Shown here: one piece after another, positions 17,504 through 26,117 of the stretch
Numbering within the stretch: position 1 is the stretch's first letter
Layout of the letters: every line of letters begins with the position of its first letter
Source: Bacteroides acidifaciens
GTDB lineage: Bacteria > Bacteroidota > Bacteroidia > Bacteroidales > Bacteroidaceae
NCBI RefSeq assembly: GCF_024623065.1
Contig: NZ_JANJZR010000004.1
Span: 1 to 64,000, forward strand
DNA length: 64,000 nt
Direction: 5' to 3'
Position numbers and translations under genes: made by a program
The notes under the pieces: model-generated
Seen by the model: only the letters and a program-made list of their open reading frames with translations
Databases searched by the model: none
Told to the model about the DNA's origin: nothing

Positions 17504-18208
17504 TTACTCTTCCACGTTGAAATAAGCTTCGAGCTCTTTCTCTGCTGAATTATCCTCATTGATAATGTCACGGATGATGAACCCGTATTCCAACAAAGCA
17601 ATTCGCGGACATATATCTACGGTATGGTTCAGGTTATGGCTGGAAATGATGACCGTAGCCCGATGCTCTTCATTGTACTTTTTGAGCAGGTGCTTGATGA
17701 TAGATTGCGAACTGGGGTCGAGGAAATTGAACGGCTCGTCCAATATCAATAATTGCGGATAATGAAGCATGGCGGAGATAATGCCAATCTTCTGTTTGTT
17801 TCCGGCAGAGTAGTTGCGGATTAGTTTTTTTTGTCCGATGACTTCTCCGTTCATGAAACGTTCGAAGGGAATGAGACGTTCGTCCACTTCCTCTTTCTTC
17901 AATCCGTACATCTTTCCGATAAAGTAGAAATATTCTTCGGGAGTGAGGTAATCAATCAAAAAGCCGTCGTCGATAAAAGCGCCGGTGAAGGCTTTCCAAT
18001 CTTCGTTTTGGCTCACATCAATGTCGTTAATAACCACTTTCCCATCTTCCGCTTTCAGCAAGTCCAGCATTAACCGGAAGAGAGTCGTCTTTCCTGCACC
18101 GTTATTTCCCACCAATCCGAGCATATCGCCTTGATTGATTTCATAGTGTTCTATGTTTACGGCAACCTTCTCACCGAAATTCTTTCTAAGTTTGTCAATG
18201 GTAATCAT
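17504..18208 (-). CDS. ABC transporter ATP-binding protein
   Basis: A 234-residue ATPase with Walker A GNNGAGKTTLFRLML, a divergent signature NYSAGNKQKIGII (LSGGQ replaced by YSAGN), Walker B LLILDEPFNFLDP and switch histidine in VIISSHNL. It resembles ATPases of single-polypeptide exporters such as CcmA/YhaQ types. The gene lies 38 nt after the DUF5687 membrane protein, its likely permease. Substrate unknown. Confidence 0.92.
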   Translation of the reverse strand: MITIDKLRKNFGEKVAVNIEHYEINQGDMLGLVGNNGAGKTTLFRLMLDLLKAEDGKVVINDIDVSQNEDWKAFTGAFIDDGFLIDYLTPEEYFYFIGKMYGLKKEEVDERLIPFERFMNGEVIGQKKLIRNYSAGNKQKIGIISAMLHYPQLLILDEPFNFLDPSSQSIIKHLLKKYNEEHRATVIISSHNLNHTVDICPRIALLEYGFIIRDIINEDNSAEKELEAYFNVEE

Positions 18209-18246
18209 GATTTTCTATGTTTATATAGTTAATGCTCCATGAAGGT

Positions 18247-19740
18247 CTATTGGCGGCTGTCTCTGAAACCTTCCATGTTTTCATATCTCCGTTTCATGAA
18301 GCGATGATATACATTCTTTATCCATAAAGGAGACGTCAGGGTAAATCCAAGGCCGATAGCCAACAGGATAATATAAGTAACTGTTTCACCTAAAAGTGCA
18401 TTTAATATACTGTACAAGATGAGCGGCACCCCGAACGCTCCGAAGTTAACCAGCATTTGTATCGCGCTGTTGGTCTGGCGGCCTGTCACTTTTTCGTTCA
18501 GGGGGACGGTCTGCTTGTTGTAGACTGCCAGTTGGAAGAAGCAGAAATAGATAAAGCCGATGGTATAGAAAAACCAGGCGAAAGCCCCCAGCAGGGTAAG
18601 CTTGTTCATGATGATGGCGGGAATCATTAATATGAAAGGTATGATTTCGCCGATGCTGTATGTATAATATTTCGCTTTCAGCAGGCTCATGATTGATTCT
18701 TTGCGAGACATCAGTCCATCGATGTAATTGCCTTCGAACGACATTAGCTGCGAAAGGATAATCATTCCGAATACGGCAAAGTTATAAACACAGATAAAAG
18801 AGGTCATAAAGTTTCCGTCGTAGACACTAGAGAAACTGAGAGCGATGGAGAAAGCCAGGACTATGATACCTATACTACGCAGCGCACCTTTGCAACGGCG
18901 GTTGCGTAAAAGCATTTTCAGTTCCAGTCTCATGTATTCGCCGACTTCTCCGTAGCGTTCGAAGAATTTGTATTCGGAGACATTTTTAATTTGGGTATCG
19001 TCTGTTTTTGCCAGTTCTGCATAGATAAGGCCCGACATAATCTTGCGGTTTATCAGCCATAAAAGGAAGATAACCAGTATAGTGCCGAGAAAATAGAGAA
19101 TGTTTCCCTGAATATACCCGTCGCCCAAATCCATGAAGAAATAGAAGAGAGGGCTATCCTTGGGAATAAAAAGAAGGCAGCCTATTCCACCGTAGAAAGC
19201 GATGGGTAATAGAATCCACCAAATACGTTCGTTGATAAGTGTGCGGCACAACAGATACCAGTAATTGTTGGCAAGAATCAGAAGTAGGATACCTATAAGA
19301 TAGGTGATGACACCGAGGACACCAAAATATTTGGTAATAGTGATGAAGGAAAAAGGGACAAACAGGAACAACCAGAAGAGGTTGAACAGGCTGAGCCCGG
19401 AGCGGATAAGCAGGAAGTCGATGACACGGTTTCGTTTAACCGGCAGCAAGAGGTAAGGTTTTACCTCCTGTGTCGGTGTTTTTTGTAACGGAACACGTAA
19501 CAGGAAGTCCAGTGCCAGGATAAAGATCAGAACCACTGCGTTCATTACATGATATGGTTCCCGGTTGGGAACCATATCTGAAAATCCGAACGCGAACGTC
19601 GTACCGAAGAATATCAGGTAACCGGCCCAAAATGCGCCCATGACATAACCGAGTATTTTAGCGACTTTGTTCTTTTCATACATCGGATGCCGTTTGGCGG
19701 CGAGCCTTCCATGTTTACGTAGTTCGTTGAGTATCATCAT
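18247..19740 (-). CDS. DUF5687-family membrane protein, probable ABC permease
   Basis: A 497-residue protein with about 12 hydrophobic segments in two clusters (about residues 30-240 and 290-480) joined by a cytoplasmic stretch. The conserved beginning (LRKHGRLAAKRHPMYEKNKV) and FFERYGEVGEYMRLELKMLLRNRR before the second cluster fit DUF5687. It sits between an M16 protease and an ABC ATPase in one operon, suggesting an export system; the cargo is unknown. Confidence 0.8.
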   Translation of the reverse strand: MMILNELRKHGRLAAKRHPMYEKNKVAKILGYVMGAFWAGYLIFFGTTFAFGFSDMVPNREPYHVMNAVVLIFILALDFLLRVPLQKTPTQEVKPYLLLPVKRNRVIDFLLIRSGLSLFNLFWLFLFVPFSFITITKYFGVLGVITYLIGILLLILANNYWYLLCRTLINERIWWILLPIAFYGGIGCLLFIPKDSPLFYFFMDLGDGYIQGNILYFLGTILVIFLLWLINRKIMSGLIYAELAKTDDTQIKNVSEYKFFERYGEVGEYMRLELKMLLRNRRCKGALRSIGIIVLAFSIALSFSSVYDGNFMTSFICVYNFAVFGMIILSQLMSFEGNYIDGLMSRKESIMSLLKAKYYTYSIGEIIPFILMIPAIIMNKLTLLGAFAWFFYTIGFIYFCFFQLAVYNKQTVPLNEKVTGRQTNSAIQMLVNFGAFGVPLILYSILNALLGETVTYIILLAIGLGFTLTSPLWIKNVYHRFMKRRYENMEGFRDSRQ

Positions 19741-19762
19741 TCTGTTGATATGCTAGAGAATA

Positions 19763-22600
19763 TTATTTGCTTTCTTCCGGCATAGTCATAACGACTTGGA
19801 TTTCGTTGTTCTGTTTCAGCAGCTTGGCAAGGAAATTCTGGACTTCTTTTGCTGTGATGCTGTTGACCAACTTTTCATAGTCTTTTGTATTGTCGATGCC
19901 GGTGTAGAAGAATTCGTCCAGATTATTGAGCCAGTAGCCGTTTTCTTTCTGAGCATCCTTGTACTTCTTCAACATATATTCCTTAATCTTCTGCATGTGT
20001 TCGGCAGACGGGCCTTCTTTAGCCATCTTGTTCAACTGTTCTACAACAACGGCAGACAGTTTTTCTGTTTTGGCAGGGTCGGTCTGGAATACAATCTGAA
20101 GAACTAGTTCCTCTTTCGGATATTTGCTAAGACTTCCGTTACAGTTCACGCCGTATGTACCGCCTTCTTTTTCACGGATTTCTGCTGTGTAAACCATATC
20201 CAAAGCCTGGTCGAGGAAGCTGAGCAGGATGTTGTTGCGTAAGTCATATTTGCAAGTGCCGCTGTAAAGGAACATGATGGTAGCCATCGGAGTTTCCTGT
20301 TTCTTGGCAAATTCATTCTTGTATTGTCCCTTGCGGATATCCATCTTGTTATCCTTGAAAGTCTCTTTGCGGTTGATAGACGGCAGAGCGCCCAAGTATT
20401 TGGCAATCATCGGTTTCATCTGTTCCAGATTTACGTTTCCTACCAGATAGAAGGTAAAGTCGCTTGCATCTTTGAAACGGTCTTTGTACATTTCAATGAT
20501 ACGGTCATAGTCGATTTGGTCTACCATGCTTTCTCTCATCTTGACAGCACGTGGGTGGTTGCCGTATAAAGCACGTGTCACTGTATCGCTGAACGCAGTC
20601 ATCGGGTTGGCATCTGCATTTTGAAGTTGCGCTTTCAGGCGGTTCTTATAAGATTCGAATGCTTCATTGTCCTTACGCGGAGAAGTGAATGTCAGGTAAG
20701 TAAGTTGCATCATTGTCTCGAAATCTTTCGGAGAACAGCTACCGGAAATAGTTTCGGTAGCATTGCTGATGCCTGAACCTACTGACGCACGTTTGCCGGC
20801 AAGAGCCTTGCCCAAGTCTACTTTGCTGAAATTGCCGATTCCACCTACCAGGGCTACACCGTTCAACTGGGAGATATTGATGATTTCTTCGTTCGGGAAT
20901 ACGCTTGTACCACCGAAGCTTACACCTTTCATGATAATCTGGTCGGCTTTGAAATCTGTCGGCTTCACATATACCTTCACACCATTGGAAAGTACCAGTT
21001 TCGTACTGCCATAGATATCTCCTGCTTTTTCGGATACAATCTTTCCGCCTTTGATGTCTTCGGAGATAAGCGGTTCGTTAGAAACTTTGTCTTCATACGG
21101 TTTCAGGTCGAATGACTTCATCTCTTTCAGCAGGGCAGCTATTTCTTCCTTGCTGGGATATTTCACACCTTCTTTTTCGGGACCGGCAAGCAGCACCACT
21201 TGGTTGTTGTCGGTGATTAGCCGTTGCATAAACTTGTTGATTGCATCTACCGGAATGTTCGGTGCCATCTGATTGACAAGCATATATTCGAATTCGATGC
21301 CCGGAATCGGTTCTTTGTCAAGGAAGTTGTTCACGTATTCGTCAACGTATGCGCCGCTCTTTGTCTTTTCGCGTTCATTGTAAGCAGATTCTACGACTTG
21401 CATATAGTTGGCGCGTGCACGTTCGTATTCTGTGGCAGTGAAACCGAAACGGCGTGCGCGTTCAGCTTCTTCCAGTACAGTTTTCATCGCCAGTTCGATA
21501 CCGTCTATTTTGCTGCTTGCGCTCAGGCTGAATGCGTCTTTCGTTTTGGCAAGGAAGAACTCACCATATCCTGCACCTGCGCTGGTGAAAGGCGGGTTGG
21601 CTGTCTGGCGAAGTTCGTTCAGACGGTTGTTCAGCATATTCGTAGCCATGTTCAGCATATATTGGGTAGCATAATAGGCGATGGTATTCTTCATGGAATC
21701 CGGTGTAGCGTCTTGCTTGAAGAAGATGTTTACAGAAGGATTTTTCACTTCTTTGTCCGTACCGATGTAGATAAGCGGTTCCTGATTGTCCGCTACCGGA
21801 TAGTAGATGCGTTCGGCAGGATTTACCGGAGCTTTCACGTCGGCGAAAACCTTTTTCAGTTTCGCTTCTATCTCGTCTACGTTGATGTCGCCGACGATGA
21901 TAATTCCCTGTAAGTCTGTGCGGTACCATTTCGCGTAGTAGTCGCGGATATCCTGATAAGGGAAGTTGTTGATAACGTCGATGCTTCCGATAGGCATACA
22001 GTCAGCGTATTTGGAATCGGGGTACAGGGTGGGCTGCGCATCTGTCATGATACGGAGCATACCGCTGTTGCGGCTTCTCCATTCTTCACGGATGACGCCA
22101 CGTTCTTTGTCGATTTCTTTGTCGGCAAGGTTGATGGCATTTGACCAGTCGTGAAGGATAAGCAGGCAGGAGTCTATGACATTGATGTTCTCTGTCGGCA
22201 CGTTGCTGATATTATAGACAGTTTGTTCGACACCGGTATACGCATTCAGGTTCGTACCGAACTTGATACCTTTGGTTTCGCACCAGGGCACGATGCCCAG
22301 TCCGGTTTCATCACCTGGGAAGTGTTTGGTCCCATTGAAAGCCATGTGCTCCAGGAAGTGAGCCAGACCGCGTTGCTGCGGTTCTTCGAGAATAGAACCT
22401 ACTTTCTGGGCAATGTAGAATTCTGCACGCTTCTCAGGGAGTGCGTTGTGCCGAATGTAATAAGTAAGTCCGTTGTCCAACTTGCCGATACGGACATTCT
22501 TGTCCACAGGCAGTTGTTGCATGGGTTGTGCAAGTACGGGCTGAAAATTGCAGCATATGATAAGAACTGCAATGGATAATCCACGTAATAAATGTTTCAT
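19763..22600 (-). CDS. M16-family zinc metalloprotease (pitrilysin-like)
   Basis: A 945-residue secreted protein with a signal peptide (cleavage near AQP, residue 25). The inverted zinc motif HxxEH is HFLEH at residues 81-85, and the third ligand lies about 75 residues on in EIDKERGVIREEW. A second M16 half follows (around residues 550-940) with an inactive C-terminal repeat, the normal two-half layout. It degrades peptides in the periplasm or at the outer membrane. DUF5687 starts 22 nt downstream, so protease and ABC exporter are probably co-expressed. Confidence 0.93.
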   Translation of the reverse strand: MKHLLRGLSIAVLIICCNFQPVLAQPMQQLPVDKNVRIGKLDNGLTYYIRHNALPEKRAEFYIAQKVGSILEEPQQRGLAHFLEHMAFNGTKHFPGDETGLGIVPWCETKGIKFGTNLNAYTGVEQTVYNISNVPTENINVIDSCLLILHDWSNAINLADKEIDKERGVIREEWRSRNSGMLRIMTDAQPTLYPDSKYADCMPIGSIDVINNFPYQDIRDYYAKWYRTDLQGIIIVGDINVDEIEAKLKKVFADVKAPVNPAERIYYPVADNQEPLIYIGTDKEVKNPSVNIFFKQDATPDSMKNTIAYYATQYMLNMATNMLNNRLNELRQTANPPFTSAGAGYGEFFLAKTKDAFSLSASSKIDGIELAMKTVLEEAERARRFGFTATEYERARANYMQVVESAYNEREKTKSGAYVDEYVNNFLDKEPIPGIEFEYMLVNQMAPNIPVDAINKFMQRLITDNNQVVLLAGPEKEGVKYPSKEEIAALLKEMKSFDLKPYEDKVSNEPLISEDIKGGKIVSEKAGDIYGSTKLVLSNGVKVYVKPTDFKADQIIMKGVSFGGTSVFPNEEIINISQLNGVALVGGIGNFSKVDLGKALAGKRASVGSGISNATETISGSCSPKDFETMMQLTYLTFTSPRKDNEAFESYKNRLKAQLQNADANPMTAFSDTVTRALYGNHPRAVKMRESMVDQIDYDRIIEMYKDRFKDASDFTFYLVGNVNLEQMKPMIAKYLGALPSINRKETFKDNKMDIRKGQYKNEFAKKQETPMATIMFLYSGTCKYDLRNNILLSFLDQALDMVYTAEIREKEGGTYGVNCNGSLSKYPKEELVLQIVFQTDPAKTEKLSAVVVEQLNKMAKEGPSAEHMQKIKEYMLKKYKDAQKENGYWLNNLDEFFYTGIDNTKDYEKLVNSITAKEVQNFLAKLLKQNNEIQVVMTMPEESK

Positions 22601-22682
22601 GTTCTATTTAATTTAAATAAATGTTTCTGAGTAATTTGTCGTTGTATTTAGCCGCAAATCACAAATAGACAGGGAAAAAACG

Positions 22683-23483
22683 TCATTTTATAGCTTCGCG
22701 TATGCGGACTAACTTAGTTAACAGCCCTTCCAACAGGTCTAATTTGAGCATATTGGCACCGTCACTTTTGGCTACAGCAGGATTTTCGTGCGTTTCGATA
22801 AAGATGCCGTCAACGCCTACGGAAATGCCTGCTTTGGCTATGGTTTCTATCAGTTGCGGCATTCCACCGGTCACTCCGCTGGTTTGGTTGGGCTGTTGCA
22901 ATGAATGGGTGACATCCAGGATGACAGGATAACCGAATGTCTGCATTTCGGGGATACCGCGATAGTCAACGACCAAATCCTGATAACCGAAAGTTGTTCC
23001 GCGTTCGGTCAGCATCACATTCTTGTTTCCGGTTTCCACTACTTTGTCGGCAGCAAACTGCATAGCCAAAGGTGAGAGGAACTGTCCTTTCTTGATGTTA
23101 ATCGTCTTTCCGGTCTTGGCGGCTGCTACCAACAGGTCTGTCTGGCGACAAAGGAAAGCAGGAATCTGAAGAATATCCACATATTCGGCTGCCATTTCTG
23201 CTTCTTCGGCACTATGGATATCTGTTACGGTAGGAACTCCGAACGTATCGCGTACCTTTTGCAGCACTTTCAGCGCTTTCTCATCGCCGATACCTGTAAA
23301 CGAATCCAGGCGTGAGCGGTTTGCCTTGCGGTAAGACCCTTTGAATACATAAGGAATCTGCAATGCTTCGGTGATTTTAACCACTCGTTCGGCAATACGC
23401 ATTGCCATCTCTTCGCCTTCTATCACACAAGGACCGGCAAGTAGGAAGAAATTGCCGGCAGGATTGTTTTTAAGTTCTATCAT
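22683..23483 (-). CDS. kdsA: 3-deoxy-8-phosphooctulonate synthase
   Basis: A 266-residue cytoplasmic enzyme condensing arabinose-5-phosphate and phosphoenolpyruvate to KDO-8-phosphate for lipopolysaccharide core. GPCVIEGEEMAMRIAERV, FKGSYRKANRSRLDSFTGIG, VTDIHSAEEAE, IKKGQFLSPLAM and LDVTHSLQQPNQTSG are KdsA landmarks. Length is normal. It lies 82 nt before the M16 gene on the same strand; no own promoter element is obvious. Confidence 0.96.
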   Translation of the reverse strand: MIELKNNPAGNFFLLAGPCVIEGEEMAMRIAERVVKITEALQIPYVFKGSYRKANRSRLDSFTGIGDEKALKVLQKVRDTFGVPTVTDIHSAEEAEMAAEYVDILQIPAFLCRQTDLLVAAAKTGKTINIKKGQFLSPLAMQFAADKVVETGNKNVMLTERGTTFGYQDLVVDYRGIPEMQTFGYPVILDVTHSLQQPNQTSGVTGGMPQLIETIAKAGISVGVDGIFIETHENPAVAKSDGANMLKLDLLEGLLTKLVRIREAIK

Positions 23484-23512
23484 TTTTATGCTATTATTAG
23501 TTTATTTCTTAA

Positions 23513-23583
23513 GCACGGATTACGCGCGGCTGATTACACAGTTTGTGCAGATTATGATTTACTGGAAACCGTGTAATCTGTGC
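23513..23583. repeat. GCACGGATTAC-type imperfect inverted repeat
   Basis: gcacggattacgc (23513-23525) is inverted with two mismatches at 23571-23583; gattacacag occurs again between the arms. It fills the short gap between kdsA and the lipid-kinase gene. Such GATTACACGG-like units are, as I recall, common intergenic repeats in Bacteroidota. Confidence 0.6.
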
Positions 23584-23592
23584 CTGATTTTA

Positions 23593-24519
23593 TTAGTTCG
23601 GAATAATAAGTGTTGTCTTTTCAGGAAGTATGCCCACTTCCAAAGGAAAATGCTTAGGCAATAAACGTCCGTCCAAATCCACAGACGCGTTTTGTGCCCG
23701 GAGTACTTTCACTTTCTTTGTCCGGTAGCTTTTCACTACTTTGTGATTCAGTATTCTTCCCTGAATAAGCATCCATAAGCCGGAAATGATTTGCAGGAAT
23801 TCCGGGCGGTAGATGACGGATACGTCCAGCCATCCGTTGTAAGGAACGGCACTCGGAGTCTGTCCCCATCCCCATGCGCTGCCTACGCATACCGTCATGA
23901 TGCGTCCGCGGATGTGCTCGTCATTGATGCGTAGATGCATTCTGTATAGTTTCCGTTCGAATATCAACGAGAACAGGGCGGCAACATACGAAAGGAATTT
24001 CACTCCCCAGAAACGTTTGGTCTGGTCGGTGATTTTTACGATTCGTGCACCCAGTCCGATATTGACGGCATTGAGGAAGTAGCGGCGATGATGTTCTTTG
24101 CCGTCATAGAAGTTGCAGTATCCTACGTCTATCTTTTTCAGCCGGTGATTGATGATACAGTCGACAGCCGGTTTATATTCGGTACTAAGCCCCCAATATT
24201 TGGCGAAGTCGTTTCCGATACCATTGGGAATTATGCCGAGAGCGATGTTTTCTTTATCTTCGGCATCGGATAGCATAATGCCGTTAATGGCATCGTTCAA
24301 AGCGCCATCACCACCCACAACGACAATCGTGCGATAACCGTTGTTTGCTAAAATCTTAGCGAGACGTTCTACTGAGCCGAAACCTTCGGATTGCACATAG
24401 TCATAGTCGACACCTTTGCTGTCCATGTATTCCTTGATTTCTTTCCAGCGTTTTTTTACCTTTCGGGTGCCGGCTTTCGGGTTATAAATCACTCCCCATT
24501 TCTTCGGTTCTACACTCAT
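23593..24519 (-). CDS. Diacylglycerol/lipid kinase-family protein (YegS/BmrU-like)
   Basis: A 308-residue cytoplasmic protein. YNPKAGTRKVKKRW and VVGGDGALNDAINGI are the phosphate-binding and GGDG catalytic motifs; ALGIIPNGIGNDFAKYWG follows. The C-terminal beta-sandwich ends in VDLDGRLLPKHFPLEVGILP. Members phosphorylate diacylglycerol or related lipids; the true substrate is unknown. The promoter is at 24569-24576, just after miaA. Confidence 0.9.
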   Translation of the reverse strand: MSVEPKKWGVIYNPKAGTRKVKKRWKEIKEYMDSKGVDYDYVQSEGFGSVERLAKILANNGYRTIVVVGGDGALNDAINGIMLSDAEDKENIALGIIPNGIGNDFAKYWGLSTEYKPAVDCIINHRLKKIDVGYCNFYDGKEHHRRYFLNAVNIGLGARIVKITDQTKRFWGVKFLSYVAALFSLIFERKLYRMHLRINDEHIRGRIMTVCVGSAWGWGQTPSAVPYNGWLDVSVIYRPEFLQIISGLWMLIQGRILNHKVVKSYRTKKVKVLRAQNASVDLDGRLLPKHFPLEVGILPEKTTLIIPN

Positions 24520-24568
24520 ATCCGTATTTCTATCCTACTGTATTTAAAATCTCACTATAAATAACTGC

Positions 24569-24576
24569 CAAATATA
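24569..24576 (-). promoter_or_regulatory. Promoter -7 element (TATATTTG)
   Basis: The minus-strand match to TAnnTTTG immediately follows the miaA stop codon, so the lipid kinase can be transcribed separately. Confidence 0.5.
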
Positions 24577-25497
24577 CTAAATCCCTTCCAGTTTTTCTTT
24601 GACAAAGGCTATCTTTTCTTCCATCGGCAGCTTCGCGCTCATCCAATGGATGGTAAATCCTCTTCTTTCCATGCCCCGGAACCAGGTCATCTGCCGTTTG
24701 GCAAATTGGTGAATGGCTATTTCCAGACCATTGAACATTTCTTCATAAGTCAATTCGCCTATGACGTACAAGGTCAAGTACTTGTATTCCAGTCCGTAGT
24801 ATATCAAATCATCCGGTGCGATACCTTGTTCAATTAAATGTCGCACTTCGTCGACCATGCCTTCGTCCAACCGTTGTTTCAGTCTCCGGCTAATCTTTTC
24901 GCGACGCAGTTCCCGATCGATATCCACACCAATGATGAGGCTGTTCAGTTTCGGAAACTCCCGTTCGGGAACCGGATGGGCAGCATAATACTCTTCAATC
25001 TCTATTGCACGGATAGCACGTTTCACGGTATCTACGTCGGTGGAGTTGTGTAATGTTTTGTACCGACCTAATATTTCCGTCAGTTCTTCCAGAGAATGAT
25101 TTGCCAAGCGGGCACGTAATTCAGGGTTTTCCGGCACGGGCATCAGTTTATATCCTTTCAATACGGATTCCAGATACATGCCTGTCCCTCCACATAAAAC
25201 GGGGAGACAACCTTTTTGTTTGATGGCTTCGTAAGAAATCAGGAAATCGCGTTGATATTCGAATACATTATATTTATATCCGGGATCTGCAATGTCGATT
25301 AAGTGGTAGGGGATTGTACGTCCGTTTACGGTATAGTCTGCTAAGTCTTTTCCCGTACCGAGATCCATCCCACGATATATCTGTCGGGAATCGGCACTGA
25401 TAATTTCTGTGTTAAGTTCATAGGCCAAGGCAGCGGCAAAGGGAGTTTTACCCGAGGCTGTAGGTCCGAGTATGGCGATTAAATCATAGTCCGGCAT
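24577..25497 (-). CDS. miaA: tRNA dimethylallyltransferase
   Basis: A 306-residue enzyme transferring an isopentenyl group to A37 of tRNAs reading UNN codons. P-loop GPTASGKTPFA (residues 10-20), SADSRQIYRGMDLGTGK, YHLIDIADP, PVLCGGTGMYLESVLKGY and the C-terminal QFAKRQMTWFRGM are MiaA hallmarks. It has its own promoter at 25519-25526 and lies at the edge of a repeat-rich gap. Confidence 0.94.
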   Translation of the reverse strand: MPDYDLIAILGPTASGKTPFAAALAYELNTEIISADSRQIYRGMDLGTGKDLADYTVNGRTIPYHLIDIADPGYKYNVFEYQRDFLISYEAIKQKGCLPVLCGGTGMYLESVLKGYKLMPVPENPELRARLANHSLEELTEILGRYKTLHNSTDVDTVKRAIRAIEIEEYYAAHPVPEREFPKLNSLIIGVDIDRELRREKISRRLKQRLDEGMVDEVRHLIEQGIAPDDLIYYGLEYKYLTLYVIGELTYEEMFNGLEIAIHQFAKRQMTWFRGMERRGFTIHWMSAKLPMEEKIAFVKEKLEGI

Positions 25498-25518
25498 AGC
25501 TTCATTCTTTTATATCTG

Positions 25519-25526
25519 CAAAATTA
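25519..25526 (-). promoter_or_regulatory. Promoter -7 element of miaA (TAATTTTG)
   Basis: The minus-strand match to TAnnTTTG lies 21 bases before the ATG, giving a leader of about 15 nt. Confidence 0.6.
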
Positions 25527-25727
25527 CGAAATAATTTTAACCTGTTTGATATTCAATCACTTTTTTATTTCGTTTTCCTTTTCTATCTGATATCTATTGT
25601 ATAGATAGATGTATATCTTTGTGTTATTCTGCCGGAGTCTTTATGCTTTTTAATCAAACGTGTGGATTCTTTATGTTTTTAGATAAAATAGTGGCTTTTT
25701 ACTTGAAGATGCCCATTAGTTCTAATT

Positions 25728-25836
25728 GTCCCATATATTGTGGGAAAACTTTCCCTCATATTAAGGGAAAACTTTCCCGAGCAGTTGGGAATCTTTTCCC
25801 AAGCAGTTGGGAATCTTTTCCCACAATATGTGGGAC
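25728..25836. repeat. GTCCCATATATTGTGGGA nested palindrome, copy A1
   Basis: The outer arms 25728-25748 and 25816-25836 are inverted with one mismatch in 21. Inside are a small palindrome (tccctcatattaaggga) and two direct copies of cagttgggaatcttttccca-like units, so every arm is built from TTCCC/GGGAA. A second copy lies at 42843-42951 in the opposite orientation, with matching flanks. The rest of the 25498-26117 gap holds no gene I can support. Confidence 0.85.
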
Positions 25837-25911
25837 TAAAACACTGTATATGGAAACATACAAAAGGAATACATAGTTTTGTTTATTGCAACACTAGTTT
25901 CCGGCACACGA

Positions 25912-26078
25912 CACTATGAGAAATACCTTGAAACACTATGAGAATATGGTCTGTTTTAAGCTAAAATACGGGTAAACTTATGAGAAATACCGTTTTTAAA
26001 AAGTATTTCTCATAAGATATCTGTTTGATTATCTTTTGTTTATCTGAAAATTATGAGAATATGAGAAACGAAAATGAA
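25912..26078. repeat. TATGAGAA repeat element, copy B3
   Basis: tatgagaa units occur at about 25914, 25937 and 25979, and a 14-bp perfect hairpin (cttatgagaaatac, 25977-25990 with 26003-26016) follows. The right end tatgagaatatgagaaacga (26052 onward) aligns with the right ends of B1 and B2, but with GAGAA where those have GAGGG. The element ends about 40 nt from the stop of the ABC permease gene and may also terminate that transcript. Confidence 0.7.
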
Positions 26079-26117
26079 AAATCGTTCGCAGGGAGTACGG
26101 AATAGACTCAGTTTCAT

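Noticed and set aside
25619..25876. 85-codon open frame with TATCTTTG just upstream
   Set aside because: Its C-terminal half is simply translation of repeat A1. The 42638-42898 frame shares residues (CPIYCGK) only because it crosses copy A2.
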